DNA of 64,000 nucleotides from Rhodocytophaga aerolata (GTDB taxonomy: Bacteria; Bacteroidota; Bacteroidia; Cytophagales; 172606-1), in assembly GCF_030503435.1 (NCBI RefSeq), contig NZ_JAUKPO010000007.1, forward strand, positions 275,474 through 339,473, read 5' to 3'. The number at the start of each line of letters is the position of its first letter. Positions within the stretch are counted from its first letter, which is position 1. Positions 1 to 8,930 of the stretch are shown in pieces. Under the pieces are notes generated by a model. The model had not been told where the DNA came from. It saw nothing but the letters and a program-made list of their open reading frames with translations, and ran no database searches. A program made the position numbers and the translations under genes.

Positions 1-1138
1 CATGTTGTTCAGCTATGCCTACATCAAAGGCACGGTCAGGCATTTGCTGCATCATCAAATTAAGGGAACAACCAGATGGCATAGCCGGCGTAATCCCCAT
101 AATCTTACTGTTTTCTTTCGCTAGTTCTATAATCGTATGGCCAAATACATCTTGGTACTTAGGGGGCTGAGGTACCTCATACACCTTTTTGCGGATTTCT
201 CCGGTTACTTTATCAAATAAGCCGGGAGCATGCCATTTGGTTTGATCTTTCTCTGCTAATGCATATCCCTTCCCTTTCGTGGTGATACAGTGCAGTATTT
301 TTGGTCCTGGAATATCTTTTAAATCATTTAAAACACTTACTAGATGGTTGATATCATGTCCGTCAATCGGTCCGAAATAACGCAGCTTAAGCGATTCAAA
401 TAAATTGCTTTGTTTCAGAACCGAAGCTTTAATGCCACTTTCAATTTTCGATACTATTTCCTGTGCATTGGGCCCAAACTTACTAATCTTACCCAAAATA
501 TTCCATACTTCGTCTTTTAAGCGGTTATAGGTATGCGAAGTAGTAATATCTGTTAAATAATCTTTTAATGCCCCTACATTGGGATCTATAGACATGCAGT
601 TATCATTGAGGATGATGAGCAGATTTGAGTTAGAAACTCCTGCATGGTTCATTGCTTCAAATGCCATACCGCCGGTCAACGCCCCATCGCCAATAATAGC
701 AATATGTTGTTGTGTTTCATCTTTCTTATATCTGGAAGCAATTGCCATACCCAAGGCTGCCGATATAGAAGTAGAGGAGTGGCCTACGCCAAACGTATCA
801 TAAGGGCTCTCTTTGCGTTTAGGAAAACCGGAAAGGCCTTTATACAATCGGTTTGTATGAAATTTTTTTCTGCGCCCGGTTAATATTTTATGTCCATATG
901 CCTGGTGGCCTACATCCCATACCAACTGATCTTTAGGTGTATTAAATACATAATGCAGCGCAACGGTTAGTTCAATCACACCTAAACTTGCCCCAAAATG
1001 CCCACCATACATAGATACATTATCAATAATGAACTGCCGTAATTCCGTACATACCTGGTAGAGTTGGGAAGGGTCCAGTTTCCGCAGATCGTCTGGGTTT
1101 TCAATTTGAGCTAATAAAGGGCCGGGTTTTATGAGCAT
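1..1138 (-). CDS. dxs: 1-deoxy-D-xylulose-5-phosphate synthase, N-terminal part (runs off window)
   Basis: Condenses pyruvate and glyceraldehyde 3-phosphate with thiamine diphosphate (TPP) in the first step of the non-mevalonate isoprenoid pathway; cytosolic. About 379 residues are present of the usual 620-640; the rest lies beyond base 1. Visible are GHFGASLG near residue 45, the TPP motif GDGALTGG near residue 150, and PDRAFDVGIAEQH at the window edge, which carries the catalytic Glu. The start is the ATG at 1138 (MLIKPGPLLAQIENP), matching where the family begins. It is divergent from scpA across a 318-base AT-rich gap. Family assignment is secure; only the truncation by the window limits it. 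Confidence 0.95.
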   Translation of the reverse strand, partial: MLIKPGPLLAQIENPDDLRKLDPSQLYQVCTELRQFIIDNVSMYGGHFGASLGVIELTVALHYVFNTPKDQLVWDVGHQAYGHKILTGRRKKFHTNRLYKGLSGFPKRKESPYDTFGVGHSSTSISAALGMAIASRYKKDETQQHIAIIGDGALTGGMAFEAMNHAGVSNSNLLIILNDNCMSIDPNVGALKDYLTDITTSHTYNRLKDEVWNILGKISKFGPNAQEIVSKIESGIKASVLKQSNLFESLKLRYFGPIDGHDINHLVSVLNDLKDIPGPKILHCITTKGKGYALAEKDQTKWHAPGLFDKVTGEIRKKVYEVPQPPKYQDVFGHTIIELAKENSKIMGITPAMPSGCSLNLMMQQMPDRAFDVGIAEQH

Positions 1139-1456
1139 GTGCTTTTCATCAGATGGATAATTCCTTTAACAAGTAAACGAAGTAAATGTTTCTGTTTTAG
1201 AAGTTTAAATCCGTTTTATATTCTATTCTATTTAACAAAAAAATAACTATTTCAAGTTGCAAACAGATGGTTTGTTTTTTATTAAAAGTAAAAATAGTAT
1301 TTTTCTATATACTTACTATTAAACATTTTACCATTAATTTTGAAAAGATGCTATACTGCCCGGCTTTTTCAGGTTCTCTAAGGTATTTAAAGAATTGTAT
1401 CTTGAAGCAAGCACGGCAAAGCTACTTGTTTGTCACTAATTAAATAGACTATATCC
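1139..1456. other. dxs-scpA divergent intergenic region
   Basis: AT-rich gap between two divergent genes with no convincing coding sequence. A Bacteroidota-type -7 element, TAATTTTG, lies at 1335-1342 pointing towards scpA about 115 bases upstream; no good -33 TTTG is seen at the right distance. No riboswitch or RNA gene is recognised. Confidence 0.5.
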
Positions 1457-2224
1457 TTGACGTTTGAAATAAAACTTCCCCTTTTTGAAGGCCCTTTTGA
1501 TCTGCTGCTTTTTTTTATAGAAAGAGATGAACTAGATATACATGATATCCCTATTTCTAAAATTACTGACGATTTTCTAGCGTATGTTAAACAGCTGGAA
1601 GCTATTAATATAGATCTGGCTAGTGAGTTTATTTTGGTTGCTGCAACCCTTATGCGTATTAAAGCTAAAATGCTTTTGCCGCGCCATGAAGTAGATGCAC
1701 AGGGGAATGAGATTGATCCTAGAGCAGAATTAGTCCGCCATTTATTAGAGTATAAAAAATATAAATCTGTCATTGGGGAGTTAGCTACGCTTGAAGAAAC
1801 ACGGGCAAGTAAAGAAGCCAGAGGAAATGTAGTAAGAGAATTTCAGGCGATTGCAGATAAAAGTAATGTAGACATAGAACTACAAGACCTTAGTTTATAT
1901 AAACTTCTGAAAGTCTATCAGCGGGTAATAAACCGGTATGAGCATGCAAAAAACAGACCTGTGCATACAGTGGTACAGTATCCATACACCATTACTCAAC
2001 AAAAGGAATATATTTTGACTAAACTACAGGAGCATAAGCGGGTATCTTTTGAAGAGGTTATATTAATAGACCCGCTGAAGATAGCTGTTATTTATAATTT
2101 TCTGGCTATTCTGGAGCTGGCGCAGAGTGGTGCAGTTTCTATTCATATAGATCATGGATTTAATAACTTCTGGATTTCTACGTTTGAAGAAGAACCCATA
2201 AAAAAAGACCAATTACCTCAATAA
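1457..2224 (+). CDS. scpA: Segregation and condensation protein A
   Basis: Kleisin subunit of the bacterial Smc-ScpA-ScpB condensin, which bridges the Smc heads during chromosome segregation. The 255-residue product has the family N-terminus FEIKLPLFEGPFDLLLFFI followed by ERDELDIHDIPI, and a C-terminal winged-helix-like region (FEEVILIDPLKIAVIYNFLAILEL is split around residue 215). The start is TTG at 1457: an in-frame TAG at 1445-1447 excludes any upstream start, and the homology begins at once. scpB is not adjacent. The TAA stop lies inside a 58-base perfect palindrome. Length and conservation fit a functional protein. Confidence 0.93.
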   Translation: MTFEIKLPLFEGPFDLLLFFIERDELDIHDIPISKITDDFLAYVKQLEAINIDLASEFILVAATLMRIKAKMLLPRHEVDAQGNEIDPRAELVRHLLEYKKYKSVIGELATLEETRASKEARGNVVREFQAIADKSNVDIELQDLSLYKLLKVYQRVINRYEHAKNRPVHTVVQYPYTITQQKEYILTKLQEHKRVSFEEVILIDPLKIAVIYNFLAILELAQSGAVSIHIDHGFNNFWISTFEEEPIKKDQLPQ

Positions 2225-2268
2225 AAAAGCGGCTGATCTAGATCAGCCGCTTTTTTATTGAGGTAATT
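2211..2268. terminator. Bidirectional terminator, 58-bp perfect palindrome
   Basis: Arms 2211-2239 and 2240-2268 are exact reverse complements. The core is A6-GCGGCTGATC-TA-GATCAGCCGC-T6, so both strands give a GC-rich hairpin followed by a T run. It serves the convergent genes scpA and secDF. The outer arm contains the last codons and TAA stop of scpA. Confidence 0.9.
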
Positions 2269-2276
2269 AAGCTGCA

Positions 2277-5200
2277 TTACGATTTAACACCTGCTGAAGC
2301 TGTTTGTGGCTTCTTGGTTGTAAGTTTCTTTTTGGAGAAATCCAATACCACTGGTGAGGCAATAAAGATAGAGGAATATGTACCAAATATAATACCAATA
2401 GTCAACGCAAATGAGAAACCACGCAATACTTCACCGCCAAAGAAAAGTAATATCAGCACCACAAGTAAAGTTACTAAAGAAGTCATAATGGTACGGCTTA
2501 ATGTTTGGCCAATTGCCCGGTTAAGAATACTTGGCAATTCTTCTTTGGTTGTAGCCATGCTTGCAAATTCCCTGATACGGTCAAATACTACTACTGTATC
2601 GTTAATAGAGTAACCTACTACAGTTAGCATAGCAGCTATAAATACTTGATCTATTTCAAAGGATAAGCCGAATACCCGTGCAATAGCAAATGCAGACATG
2701 ACAAACAACACATCATGAAATAAAGCTAATACGGCACCTAAGCTATATTGCCATTTACCAAAACGGATAAGGATGTATAAGAAAATGACAGCCAACGAAA
2801 GCAACACCGCGTTGCGTGAACTATCCTGAATATCATCCGCCATGGTTGCTCCAACTTTCGAAGAACTTACAATAGTAGGGTTCAGAGTTTGGTATTGTTG
2901 CAAGCCTTGCATTAAAGCTAGCTCTACTTGTTTATCAGCCTGCCCAGATTCGTCATCAATTAAATAACTTGTAGTTATTTTCAGTTGATCGTCTCCATCA
3001 TAGGTCTTTACTTCAATACCGGTATTTTTGAAATCATCTACTAAGGCAGACCGTACTTCGGTAGCGGCCACGGCCTTATCGAAAGCTACTACATAGGAAC
3101 GGCCTCCTTTAAAGTCAACACCCATATTTAAGCCCATAAAAGCCATTAATAAAATACCGATGCCTATAACAATGCCTGAAAATACATATGCCTTGTTTCT
3201 ATTTCCGACGAAATCGAATTGAACACTATCAAACAGGTTTTTTGAAACAAACGTAGTTAACGTTACTTCCTTCGCATCTTTACGCTTGGCCACCCATTCC
3301 ATAATTAGCCTGGTAATGAATACGGCTGTAAATAATGAACATACAATACCGATCATTAAGGTTACTGCAAATCCCTTAACACCTCCAGATCCGAACACAT
3401 AAAGAATTACACCTGTGAGAAAAGTGGTCGCATTTGAGTCGATAATGGAACTATACGCTTTATCGTAGCCTAGTTCAATAGCTTTTAGCAGCGTACGGCC
3501 ATTTTTAAGCTCTTCTTTGATACGCTCAAAAATAAGTACGTTAGCATCTACCGCCATACCCATAGTAAGCACAATACCAGCAATACCTGGCAGGGTAAGA
3601 ACAGCACTAAACTGGGCAAGGATTCCTATAATGAAGAAGATATTGAAAAGCAAGGCCACATTAGCTACCATACCGCCTGAACCATAGTACAACAACATGA
3701 ACAGCACAACCATACCAAGCCCGGCAGCCATGGATATCAACCCTTGTGTAATTGCTTCCTGACCTAAAGACGGACCTACAACTGCTTCTTCTACAATACG
3801 GGTAGGGGCAGCTAGTTTACCGGCCTTTAGAATATTGGCTAAGTCTTTGGCTTCTTCAATCGTAAAGTTACCGGAGATAACAGAACTTCCATTAGGTATT
3901 TCATTCTGTACAGTAGGAGCGGAGTACACATTGTCATCCAGAATGATGGCTATTCTTTTACCAATGTTACTGGCTGTTAAGTTTTTCCATTTTCTAGAGC
4001 CGGCCGCATTCATTTGCATATTCACCTCTACCTGGCCGGTCTGGCTAAAGTCCTGGCGGGCATCCGAAATGACGTCTCCTTCCATGGCCACTTTGTTGTC
4101 GCGGCTTTTCTTTACAGCATGAAGGGTGATAAATTCATCTTTTCCTGTAGTACCTTTCTCAGCTTTTACTTCCCATAAAAAACGCACATTAGAAGGAAAC
4201 AGCGCCTTTACTTCCTGACGATTCAATAAACTGTTAACACGGGCTGTGTCATTTACATTGGCTATCAGTCCGTACATGGTAGGTGTCAGGTATCTTGCCA
4301 GGCCCCTTGTCTGATTTTGTAGACTGTTCAACGAATCTGCCTTGGTGGAATCAGCGCCAGCGGCATTTTTGCCGGCAAGCTGTTCTTCCAGAGAAGTGGC
4401 ACCTTTGGCTGTATCAGACTGCGCAGTAGCTAAGGTAGTCGAATCTTTAGGAAGTTCTGCTGGGTTCTGAGCAGTAACAGCCGGGGAATCTGCTTCGGTT
4501 TTTACCAGGTATTCGTCTAACTGCTGTAAGTAAGCTGCCAGGTCTTGCATTTCCCATACTTCGGCAAACTCTAATTTAGCAGCACTCGACAATAAATTCC
4601 GTACTCTTTCAGGATTATCTACTCCAGGTAGTTCTATTTGGATACGGCCGGTACCAGGCAAACGCTGGATATTTGGGTTAGATACACCAAATTTATCAAC
4701 CCTTGTGCGCAAAATTTCAAATGAGCGGCCTATCGCATCTTCTACTTCGCCATCGATCACACGCATTACTTCTGCATTGGAAGATTCATAGCTGATTTTG
4801 CCTTTGTTAGCTGCCGTAGAAAATATGCGGCTTAACTTACCTTCTGGGGCTACTTGCTGATATGCCCGGTAGAACAGATCTGTGTACTTATCTGTGCTGG
4901 TACGCTGCATTTCAGTAGCTCTTTTTATCGCTTCTTGAAATTTAGGATCGTTGCTGTTACCTGACATGGCTTTCAGTATCTCTACCGGAGATACTTCCAT
5001 GGTAACGTGCATGCCTCCCTGCAAATCCAGGCCGAGGTTGATTTCTTTATCTTTTACCTCTTTGTAGGTAAAGCTGGTGAAGCCTAAGTCATACACTGGT
5101 TGCTTCCATAAAGAATCCAGGTACGTTTGTCTTTTCTTATAATCTATTTTGCCGTTAGTAGTTGCGAAAGCATTTGCTTCCTGTTGGATGTTGCGGGCTT

Positions 5201-5279
5201 TGAATGTAAAGGATAAGAAGTAAATACACAACAATGAAATTATTGCTGTGAGAATGATAATTCCGGTTTTATTACGCAT
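2277..5279 (-). CDS. secDF: Protein translocase subunit SecDF (fused SecD-SecF)
   Basis: Inner-membrane RND-type protein that uses proton flow to help SecYEG export proteins. The 1000 residues hold SecD then SecF, the usual arrangement in Bacteroidota. A first membrane helix lies at about 6-25, the SecD signature LGLDLQGGMHV near 85, a periplasmic P1 region with an Ala/Ser/Thr-rich insertion around 260-320, and TM motif GMAVDANVLIFERIKEE near 580. SecF begins near 690 with GVDFKGG near 715 and GYSINDTVVVFDRIRE near 890. All functional motifs are present. The gene stands alone and converges on scpA. Confidence 0.97.
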   Translation of the reverse strand: MRNKTGIIILTAIISLLCIYFLSFTFKARNIQQEANAFATTNGKIDYKKRQTYLDSLWKQPVYDLGFTSFTYKEVKDKEINLGLDLQGGMHVTMEVSPVEILKAMSGNSNDPKFQEAIKRATEMQRTSTDKYTDLFYRAYQQVAPEGKLSRIFSTAANKGKISYESSNAEVMRVIDGEVEDAIGRSFEILRTRVDKFGVSNPNIQRLPGTGRIQIELPGVDNPERVRNLLSSAAKLEFAEVWEMQDLAAYLQQLDEYLVKTEADSPAVTAQNPAELPKDSTTLATAQSDTAKGATSLEEQLAGKNAAGADSTKADSLNSLQNQTRGLARYLTPTMYGLIANVNDTARVNSLLNRQEVKALFPSNVRFLWEVKAEKGTTGKDEFITLHAVKKSRDNKVAMEGDVISDARQDFSQTGQVEVNMQMNAAGSRKWKNLTASNIGKRIAIILDDNVYSAPTVQNEIPNGSSVISGNFTIEEAKDLANILKAGKLAAPTRIVEEAVVGPSLGQEAITQGLISMAAGLGMVVLFMLLYYGSGGMVANVALLFNIFFIIGILAQFSAVLTLPGIAGIVLTMGMAVDANVLIFERIKEELKNGRTLLKAIELGYDKAYSSIIDSNATTFLTGVILYVFGSGGVKGFAVTLMIGIVCSLFTAVFITRLIMEWVAKRKDAKEVTLTTFVSKNLFDSVQFDFVGNRNKAYVFSGIVIGIGILLMAFMGLNMGVDFKGGRSYVVAFDKAVAATEVRSALVDDFKNTGIEVKTYDGDDQLKITTSYLIDDESGQADKQVELALMQGLQQYQTLNPTIVSSSKVGATMADDIQDSSRNAVLLSLAVIFLYILIRFGKWQYSLGAVLALFHDVLFVMSAFAIARVFGLSFEIDQVFIAAMLTVVGYSINDTVVVFDRIREFASMATTKEELPSILNRAIGQTLSRTIMTSLVTLLVVLILLFFGGEVLRGFSFALTIGIIFGTYSSIFIASPVVLDFSKKKLTTKKPQTASAGVKS

Positions 5280-5430
5280 AGCGTTAAACGAATAGTTATT
5301 AAAATTTTAATGGATAAATGGTAGATGATCAGCTGGTAAAAGCTGAAAATGAGCTAGTAAACCTACGAATAGTGTACCTTAGGTAAACAATAGGTGTTAA
5401 AACAGAATACTAAGCGAGGTAATCCGGAGC

Positions 5431-5790
5431 CTATGGGGCATTAATGGCTATATGATGGCAAAAGGTATTTTCAAAATACGTATTAACAAAAGCGGGCTCC
5501 TCAAAGCTATGGTGTACAAATAAAAAAAGCTTCGAAAAAGTGGGAGTAAAATCAAAATAAAAGTCTTGCGAGAGATTAAAGTGTACAAAGGATACAATAG
5601 CCTCAAAGCTAACAGCCTGGATAGTAGCTTTAGGTAGCTTTTCTTTTTCGGAAGACGCTGTTTTTTTTGCCTGAGCAGCCGAAGTTACTTTACTTGCCGT
5701 GTGCCGGTATGTAGCCATACTGGTACCTAGCAAAGTAAGGAAAACTAAAAGAAGGCTTATTAAGCGTAATATGTTGACTTTCTTAGACAT
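5431..5790 (-). CDS. Small membrane-anchored or exported protein of unknown function
   Basis: A 119-residue protein starting at ATG 5790 (MSKKVNILRL); a TTG four codons upstream is also possible. One hydrophobic segment at about 8-25 is a signal peptide or N-terminal anchor. It is followed by a Lys/Ala/Ser-rich linker and a C-terminal half rich in Phe and His (FENTFCHH near the end). I recognise no domain. It lies upstream of secDF on the same strand, about 150 bases from its start, and could be cotranscribed, but nothing shows a link. It looks coding because of the clear start, signal-like N-terminus and absence of a better overlapping gene. Confidence 0.6.
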   Translation of the reverse strand: MSKKVNILRLISLLLVFLTLLGTSMATYRHTASKVTSAAQAKKTASSEKEKLPKATIQAVSFEAIVSFVHFNLSQDFYFDFTPTFSKLFLFVHHSFEEPAFVNTYFENTFCHHIAINAP

Positions 5791-5893
5791 GAAGAGATAC
5801 AAAAGTAACTATTCTAAAAGTAATAACGAAGAACATTCTTGATTTTGTTCCTCTGCTCAGATTGTATTTATATACTATTTGATGTAATTTTTT

Positions 5894-6586
5894 CTACCGA
5901 TTTATCTCAATAAATTTATCTACATCATGTGTCTTTCCCATAATAATCATAATATCTGAGTCATAAAGAACGGTGTTTCCTTTAGGAACACCAATAATAT
6001 GCTGCACTTTAATTACTTCTCCGTGGTGTTTCTCTTCAAATATCCGTTTTACGGTAATCAGATTCAGGTTGTACCGTTCACGCAGGCCTATTTCACTGAT
6101 TGTCCGGTTAGCTGCTCTTTTGGGCGTATTAACTTCTACAATTTCATAATCATCCGGAAGTGGCAGGTAAGATTTAATATTAGGATGAATCAATGTTTCG
6201 GCTACTGTACGTCCAACTTCATCTTCCGGAGAAAGTATTTCTTTTACTCCCATCTTGGTAAGAATCATTCGTTGATGGGCATTAGCGGCTCTGGCAATCA
6301 GCCGTTTAACATTCATTTCCAACAGTAGCACAGTAGTTAGTAATAATGCTTCAAAATCTTCCCCAATAGCTACCACAATGGCATCCATGTCATGAATGTT
6401 CTGGGCTTTTAGTGCTTTATCATCGGTAGAGTCGAGGGCTACAGCATAGGCTACATCATCTTTCAGCATTTCCACTGTTTCAATATTTAAATCTATAGCC
6501 AGTACCTCTGCACCTCTGGAGGCTAATGACCGGGCTATGGAGGTGCCAAACTGCCCTAAACCAATTACTGCAAATTTACCAATCAT
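5894..6586 (-). CDS. ktrA: KtrA/TrkA-type potassium channel regulatory protein
   Basis: Cytosolic RCK protein that gates a KtrB/TrkH-type potassium channel in response to nucleotides. The 230 residues contain an N-terminal Rossmann RCK_N domain with GLGQFG at 9-14 and the nucleotide-binding Asp at about 32 (AIDLN), and a C-terminal RCK_C domain from about 140 (VVEVNTPKRAANRTISEIGLR is split). No channel subunit is in the window. Its first codon overlaps the end of udk by four bases (ATGA), indicating translational coupling. Family is clear; the choice between KtrA and a TrkA-like name is less so. Confidence 0.88.
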   Translation of the reverse strand: MIGKFAVIGLGQFGTSIARSLASRGAEVLAIDLNIETVEMLKDDVAYAVALDSTDDKALKAQNIHDMDAIVVAIGEDFEALLLTTVLLLEMNVKRLIARAANAHQRMILTKMGVKEILSPEDEVGRTVAETLIHPNIKSYLPLPDDYEIVEVNTPKRAANRTISEIGLRERYNLNLITVKRIFEEKHHGEVIKVQHIIGVPKGNTVLYDSDIMIIMGKTHDVDKFIEINR

Positions 6587-7203
6587 CTGATTTTACTTTT
6601 TAAGAAAATGATGAGCATATCCAATGCTTTTTCGAAATGGAGATTATTAGGAACAATTATATCCGCGTCTGATTTAAAAGGGGCAATATACTTTTCATAC
6701 GTAGGCATTACATGTTTTTCATACCGGTAAAGTACATCTTCCAGGTCGTATCCACGCTCATCTTTATCCCGGACAATCCGCCGTTTAAGCTTTATATGCT
6801 CTGCTGCATCAATGAACACTTTTAAATCTAAAAGGTGCGCAATTTCCGGAAAATAAAATACAAATATACCTTCTACTACTATAACGGGAGCCGGCTGGAA
6901 GGTAAGCATCTTTGGCACTACACTGGGATTATTAAATGTATACTCCTGTTTTAGCACGGGTTTTCCGCTTCGTAAATCTTTAATATGTTGTGCATACAAT
7001 TCAAAATCAATAGATTGAGGAGTGTCAAAATTATATATTCCGTTTTCATCTACTGGCTGCTCGTTCCGTGGCTTGTAATAATTATCTTGCGATATCAAGC
7101 TTATTTCTTCCGGCAAAAAGGCATTTAATAAACTCCGCAAGAACATAGTTTTTCCTGAAGCGCTCCCTCCGGTAATGCCAACGATAAAGGGTCTGTTCAT
7201 CAT
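6583..7203 (-). CDS. udk: Uridine kinase
   Basis: Phosphorylates uridine and cytidine using ATP or GTP in pyrimidine salvage. The 206-residue protein has a Walker A GITGGSASGKT at 9-19, the substrate loop SQDNYYKP near 39-46, and the RRIVRDKDERGYDLEDVL region near 140-158 typical of uridine kinases. The first codon is doubled (MM), so the start may be 7203 or 7200. It is the first gene of a two-gene unit with the KtrA-like gene (four-base overlap). Confidence 0.93.
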   Translation of the reverse strand: MMNRPFIVGITGGSASGKTMFLRSLLNAFLPEEISLISQDNYYKPRNEQPVDENGIYNFDTPQSIDFELYAQHIKDLRSGKPVLKQEYTFNNPSVVPKMLTFQPAPVIVVEGIFVFYFPEIAHLLDLKVFIDAAEHIKLKRRIVRDKDERGYDLEDVLYRYEKHVMPTYEKYIAPFKSDADIIVPNNLHFEKALDMLIIFLKSKIR

Positions 7204-7462
7204 GGCTATAAAATTACGGCTTTTGTTGAGGAGTTTAAAATGATTCTGTGTTTTAGTATAATAGAGGATTGAGTATTAACGACCTATGATCAAATTTACC
7301 TAAAACAATTTTTGTAACAGATGGTTACTAATTAGTAATCTACCAAGGATGAATGGCATTATGTAAAAATATAATTTTGAACTATATGCTATAATTAATA
7401 TAATTTTTTTTATATTTTGGAAGTATTACTTATTTATTCTTTGCATTGGAAGTAGCAATCCT

Positions 7463-7849
7463 ATGAAAAGCTTTACAAAACATTGGGCAGGAAATATACC
7501 AAAAATATGCGTAGCGGCTTTGTTAAGCTTATTGGTTGGGAATTGCCTATGGTTAAAGCCTACAGTGGATGTACTCTTATCTGATGAAATAACGAGTATT
7601 GCCCGTGCTGTGCTCGTATCCTCATCACATACGGAACTTTATGCAGAAGCAAGCTGTACAGAGTCTTTTACTTTAACTCCAGTTCATCGGCCAATCAAGG
7701 GTAAAGTAAAAAATTATTTTGCTTGTCAATATTCTCAAGATGCAATTACTGCTGCAAATGCGCAGCTGAATAGTTTAACCAAAACGTATTTTGCTAATTG
7801 GTTATTTTCTAATCCTCTCTATCTGCTTCACCGGGTTCTGTTGATTTGA
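7463..7849 (+). CDS. Small exported protein of unknown function
   Basis: A 128-residue protein with an N-terminal hydrophobic segment at about 13-32 preceded by lysines, so it is probably a signal peptide or membrane anchor. The mature part has no recognised domain; it has a short basic stretch (RPIKGKVKNYF) and a hydrophobic C-terminus (LFSNPLYLLHRVLLI). A -7-like TAATTTTG lies at 7372-7379, about 85 bases upstream. It sits between udk and another small conserved-looking gene. Coding status is likely from position and composition, but function is unknown. Confidence 0.55.
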   Translation: MKSFTKHWAGNIPKICVAALLSLLVGNCLWLKPTVDVLLSDEITSIARAVLVSSSHTELYAEASCTESFTLTPVHRPIKGKVKNYFACQYSQDAITAANAQLNSLTKTYFANWLFSNPLYLLHRVLLI

Positions 7850-7963
7850 ATCGTGATTCTATCCGTTCAATTTTTTACTGTTTGGCTGGTTCATACACTT
7901 TTAAACCGCCAAGCAATAGGTAATTATTCTATATAATCCATTAAATCTAAATCAACTGTTACT

Positions 7964-8248
7964 ATGCAAGGAGTAATAACTGTTCCGAAAGAAGATATCG
8001 GACAAATGAAATTTTGTAAAGAAGATGTACTACAAGATGCTATCAGCCGTAAATTGAGAAAATACGACCTGCAAAGGGCACTTTCTCTGGGAAATCTGTA
8101 CCATCAAAAAGTAACTATGGTATACAAATTACGAACCGGAGAACTTCAACAAGTAGAAACCACCGTATGGGCTGTAGGGGAAGAATATGTAATTTTAAAA
8201 GGTGGTGTAACTATACCTGTTCATGCAATTGAACGAATAGAATTTTGA
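7964..8248 (+). CDS. Conserved small cytosolic protein of unknown function
   Basis: A 94-residue protein with no signal peptide or membrane segment. The N-terminal half looks helical and charged (KEDVLQDAISRKLRKYDLQRAL); the C-terminal half looks like a small beta-sheet (VTMVYKLRTGELQQVETTVWAVGEEYVILKGG is split, ending in VHAIERIEF), reminiscent of an Sm-like or barrel fold. That fold is only an impression. A palindromic terminator follows 24 bases after the stop. Similar short proteins are found in Cytophagales, to my recollection, without known function. Confidence 0.65.
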   Translation: MQGVITVPKEDIGQMKFCKEDVLQDAISRKLRKYDLQRALSLGNLYHQKVTMVYKLRTGELQQVETTVWAVGEEYVILKGGVTIPVHAIERIEF

Positions 8249-8272
8249 TATAGCGTACGCCTTTCAAACAAA

Positions 8273-8294
8273 AAGCCGGAAATATTTCCGGCTT
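8273..8294 (+). terminator. Probable terminator
   Basis: Perfect 22-base palindrome AAGCCGGAAAT/ATTTCCGGCTT, 24 bases after the preceding gene. Only a short T run follows, so its strength is uncertain. Confidence 0.6.
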
Positions 8295-8407
8295 AGGTTA
8301 AAGTTCTATCTATTGCACTAATTTTAAAAAACAGAAGTAGAGTTTTGCAGGAGCATTAGGTATTTAAATTTTGTAATAAGTAGGCTTATCGTAAGCAGTA
8401 GAATTAG

Positions 8408-8456
8408 GCATAAATAACAGAAGGAGGCTTCCAAAGTCTCCTTCTGTTATTTATGC
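8408..8456 (-). terminator. Terminator hairpin overlapping the acyl carrier protein stop codon
   Basis: Arms 8408-8426 and 8438-8456 are exact 19-base reverse complements with an 11-base loop. On the minus strand the hairpin begins in the last codons of the carrier protein and contains its TAA stop (8451-8453). The region after the stem is AT-rich rather than a pure T run. Confidence 0.65.
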
Positions 8457-8708
8457 AACTTTTGCAGTGGCTTCTGCTAATTTGTTTTCAATATATGCTA
8501 CGGCTTGTCCTACAGTTTTAATTTGCTCTCCTTCTGTATCAGGAATGCGGATATTAAACTCTTGCTCAAACTCCATAATCAGCTCAATGTAATCCAGAGA
8601 GTCAATTCCTAAGTCCTTTATGAAGTTGGCATTGGGCGTAATCTGCGATGCTTCTATACTTAACTTGTCTATTAGCATCTTTGATACTTTTTGGTGTACA
8701 CTTTCCAT
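8451..8708 (-). CDS. Acyl carrier protein
   Basis: Carries growing acyl chains on a 4'-phosphopantetheine arm. The 85-residue protein has the attachment motif DLGIDSLDYIEL with the modified Ser at position 37, followed by the helix II acidic face MEFEQEFNIRIPD that docks synthases. It is not beside fabF, where the housekeeping acpP often sits, so this could be a second, specialised carrier protein. No partner synthase is adjacent, and obgE lies downstream after a gap. Family is certain; the choice between acpP and a specialised carrier is open, so no symbol is given. Confidence 0.92.
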   Translation of the reverse strand: MESVHQKVSKMLIDKLSIEASQITPNANFIKDLGIDSLDYIELIMEFEQEFNIRIPDTEGEQIKTVGQAVAYIENKLAEATAKVA

Positions 8709-8930
8709 ACAGTCATTAAATTAATTTCAAAACAAATACAAAATAAATTGTGGTTTTGCACCAAATTTTAATACCTTATAATCTTATCAATTATTGAACC
8801 AATTTGTTTTAAGCTGTATAAATTTTTTTGTGCCTATACTATGAAAAAGATGTAGTATACACTAGTAAAGTGTTGTAAATAGTTTCCTACTAAAGCAATG
8901 GAAGCCTTAGTAAATTGTTATCTAGTAGGT

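Noticed and set aside
1387..1773. Minus-strand open frame across the scpA start
   Set aside because: It lies opposite well-conserved scpA codons and has a Ser-rich composition typical of antisense frames.
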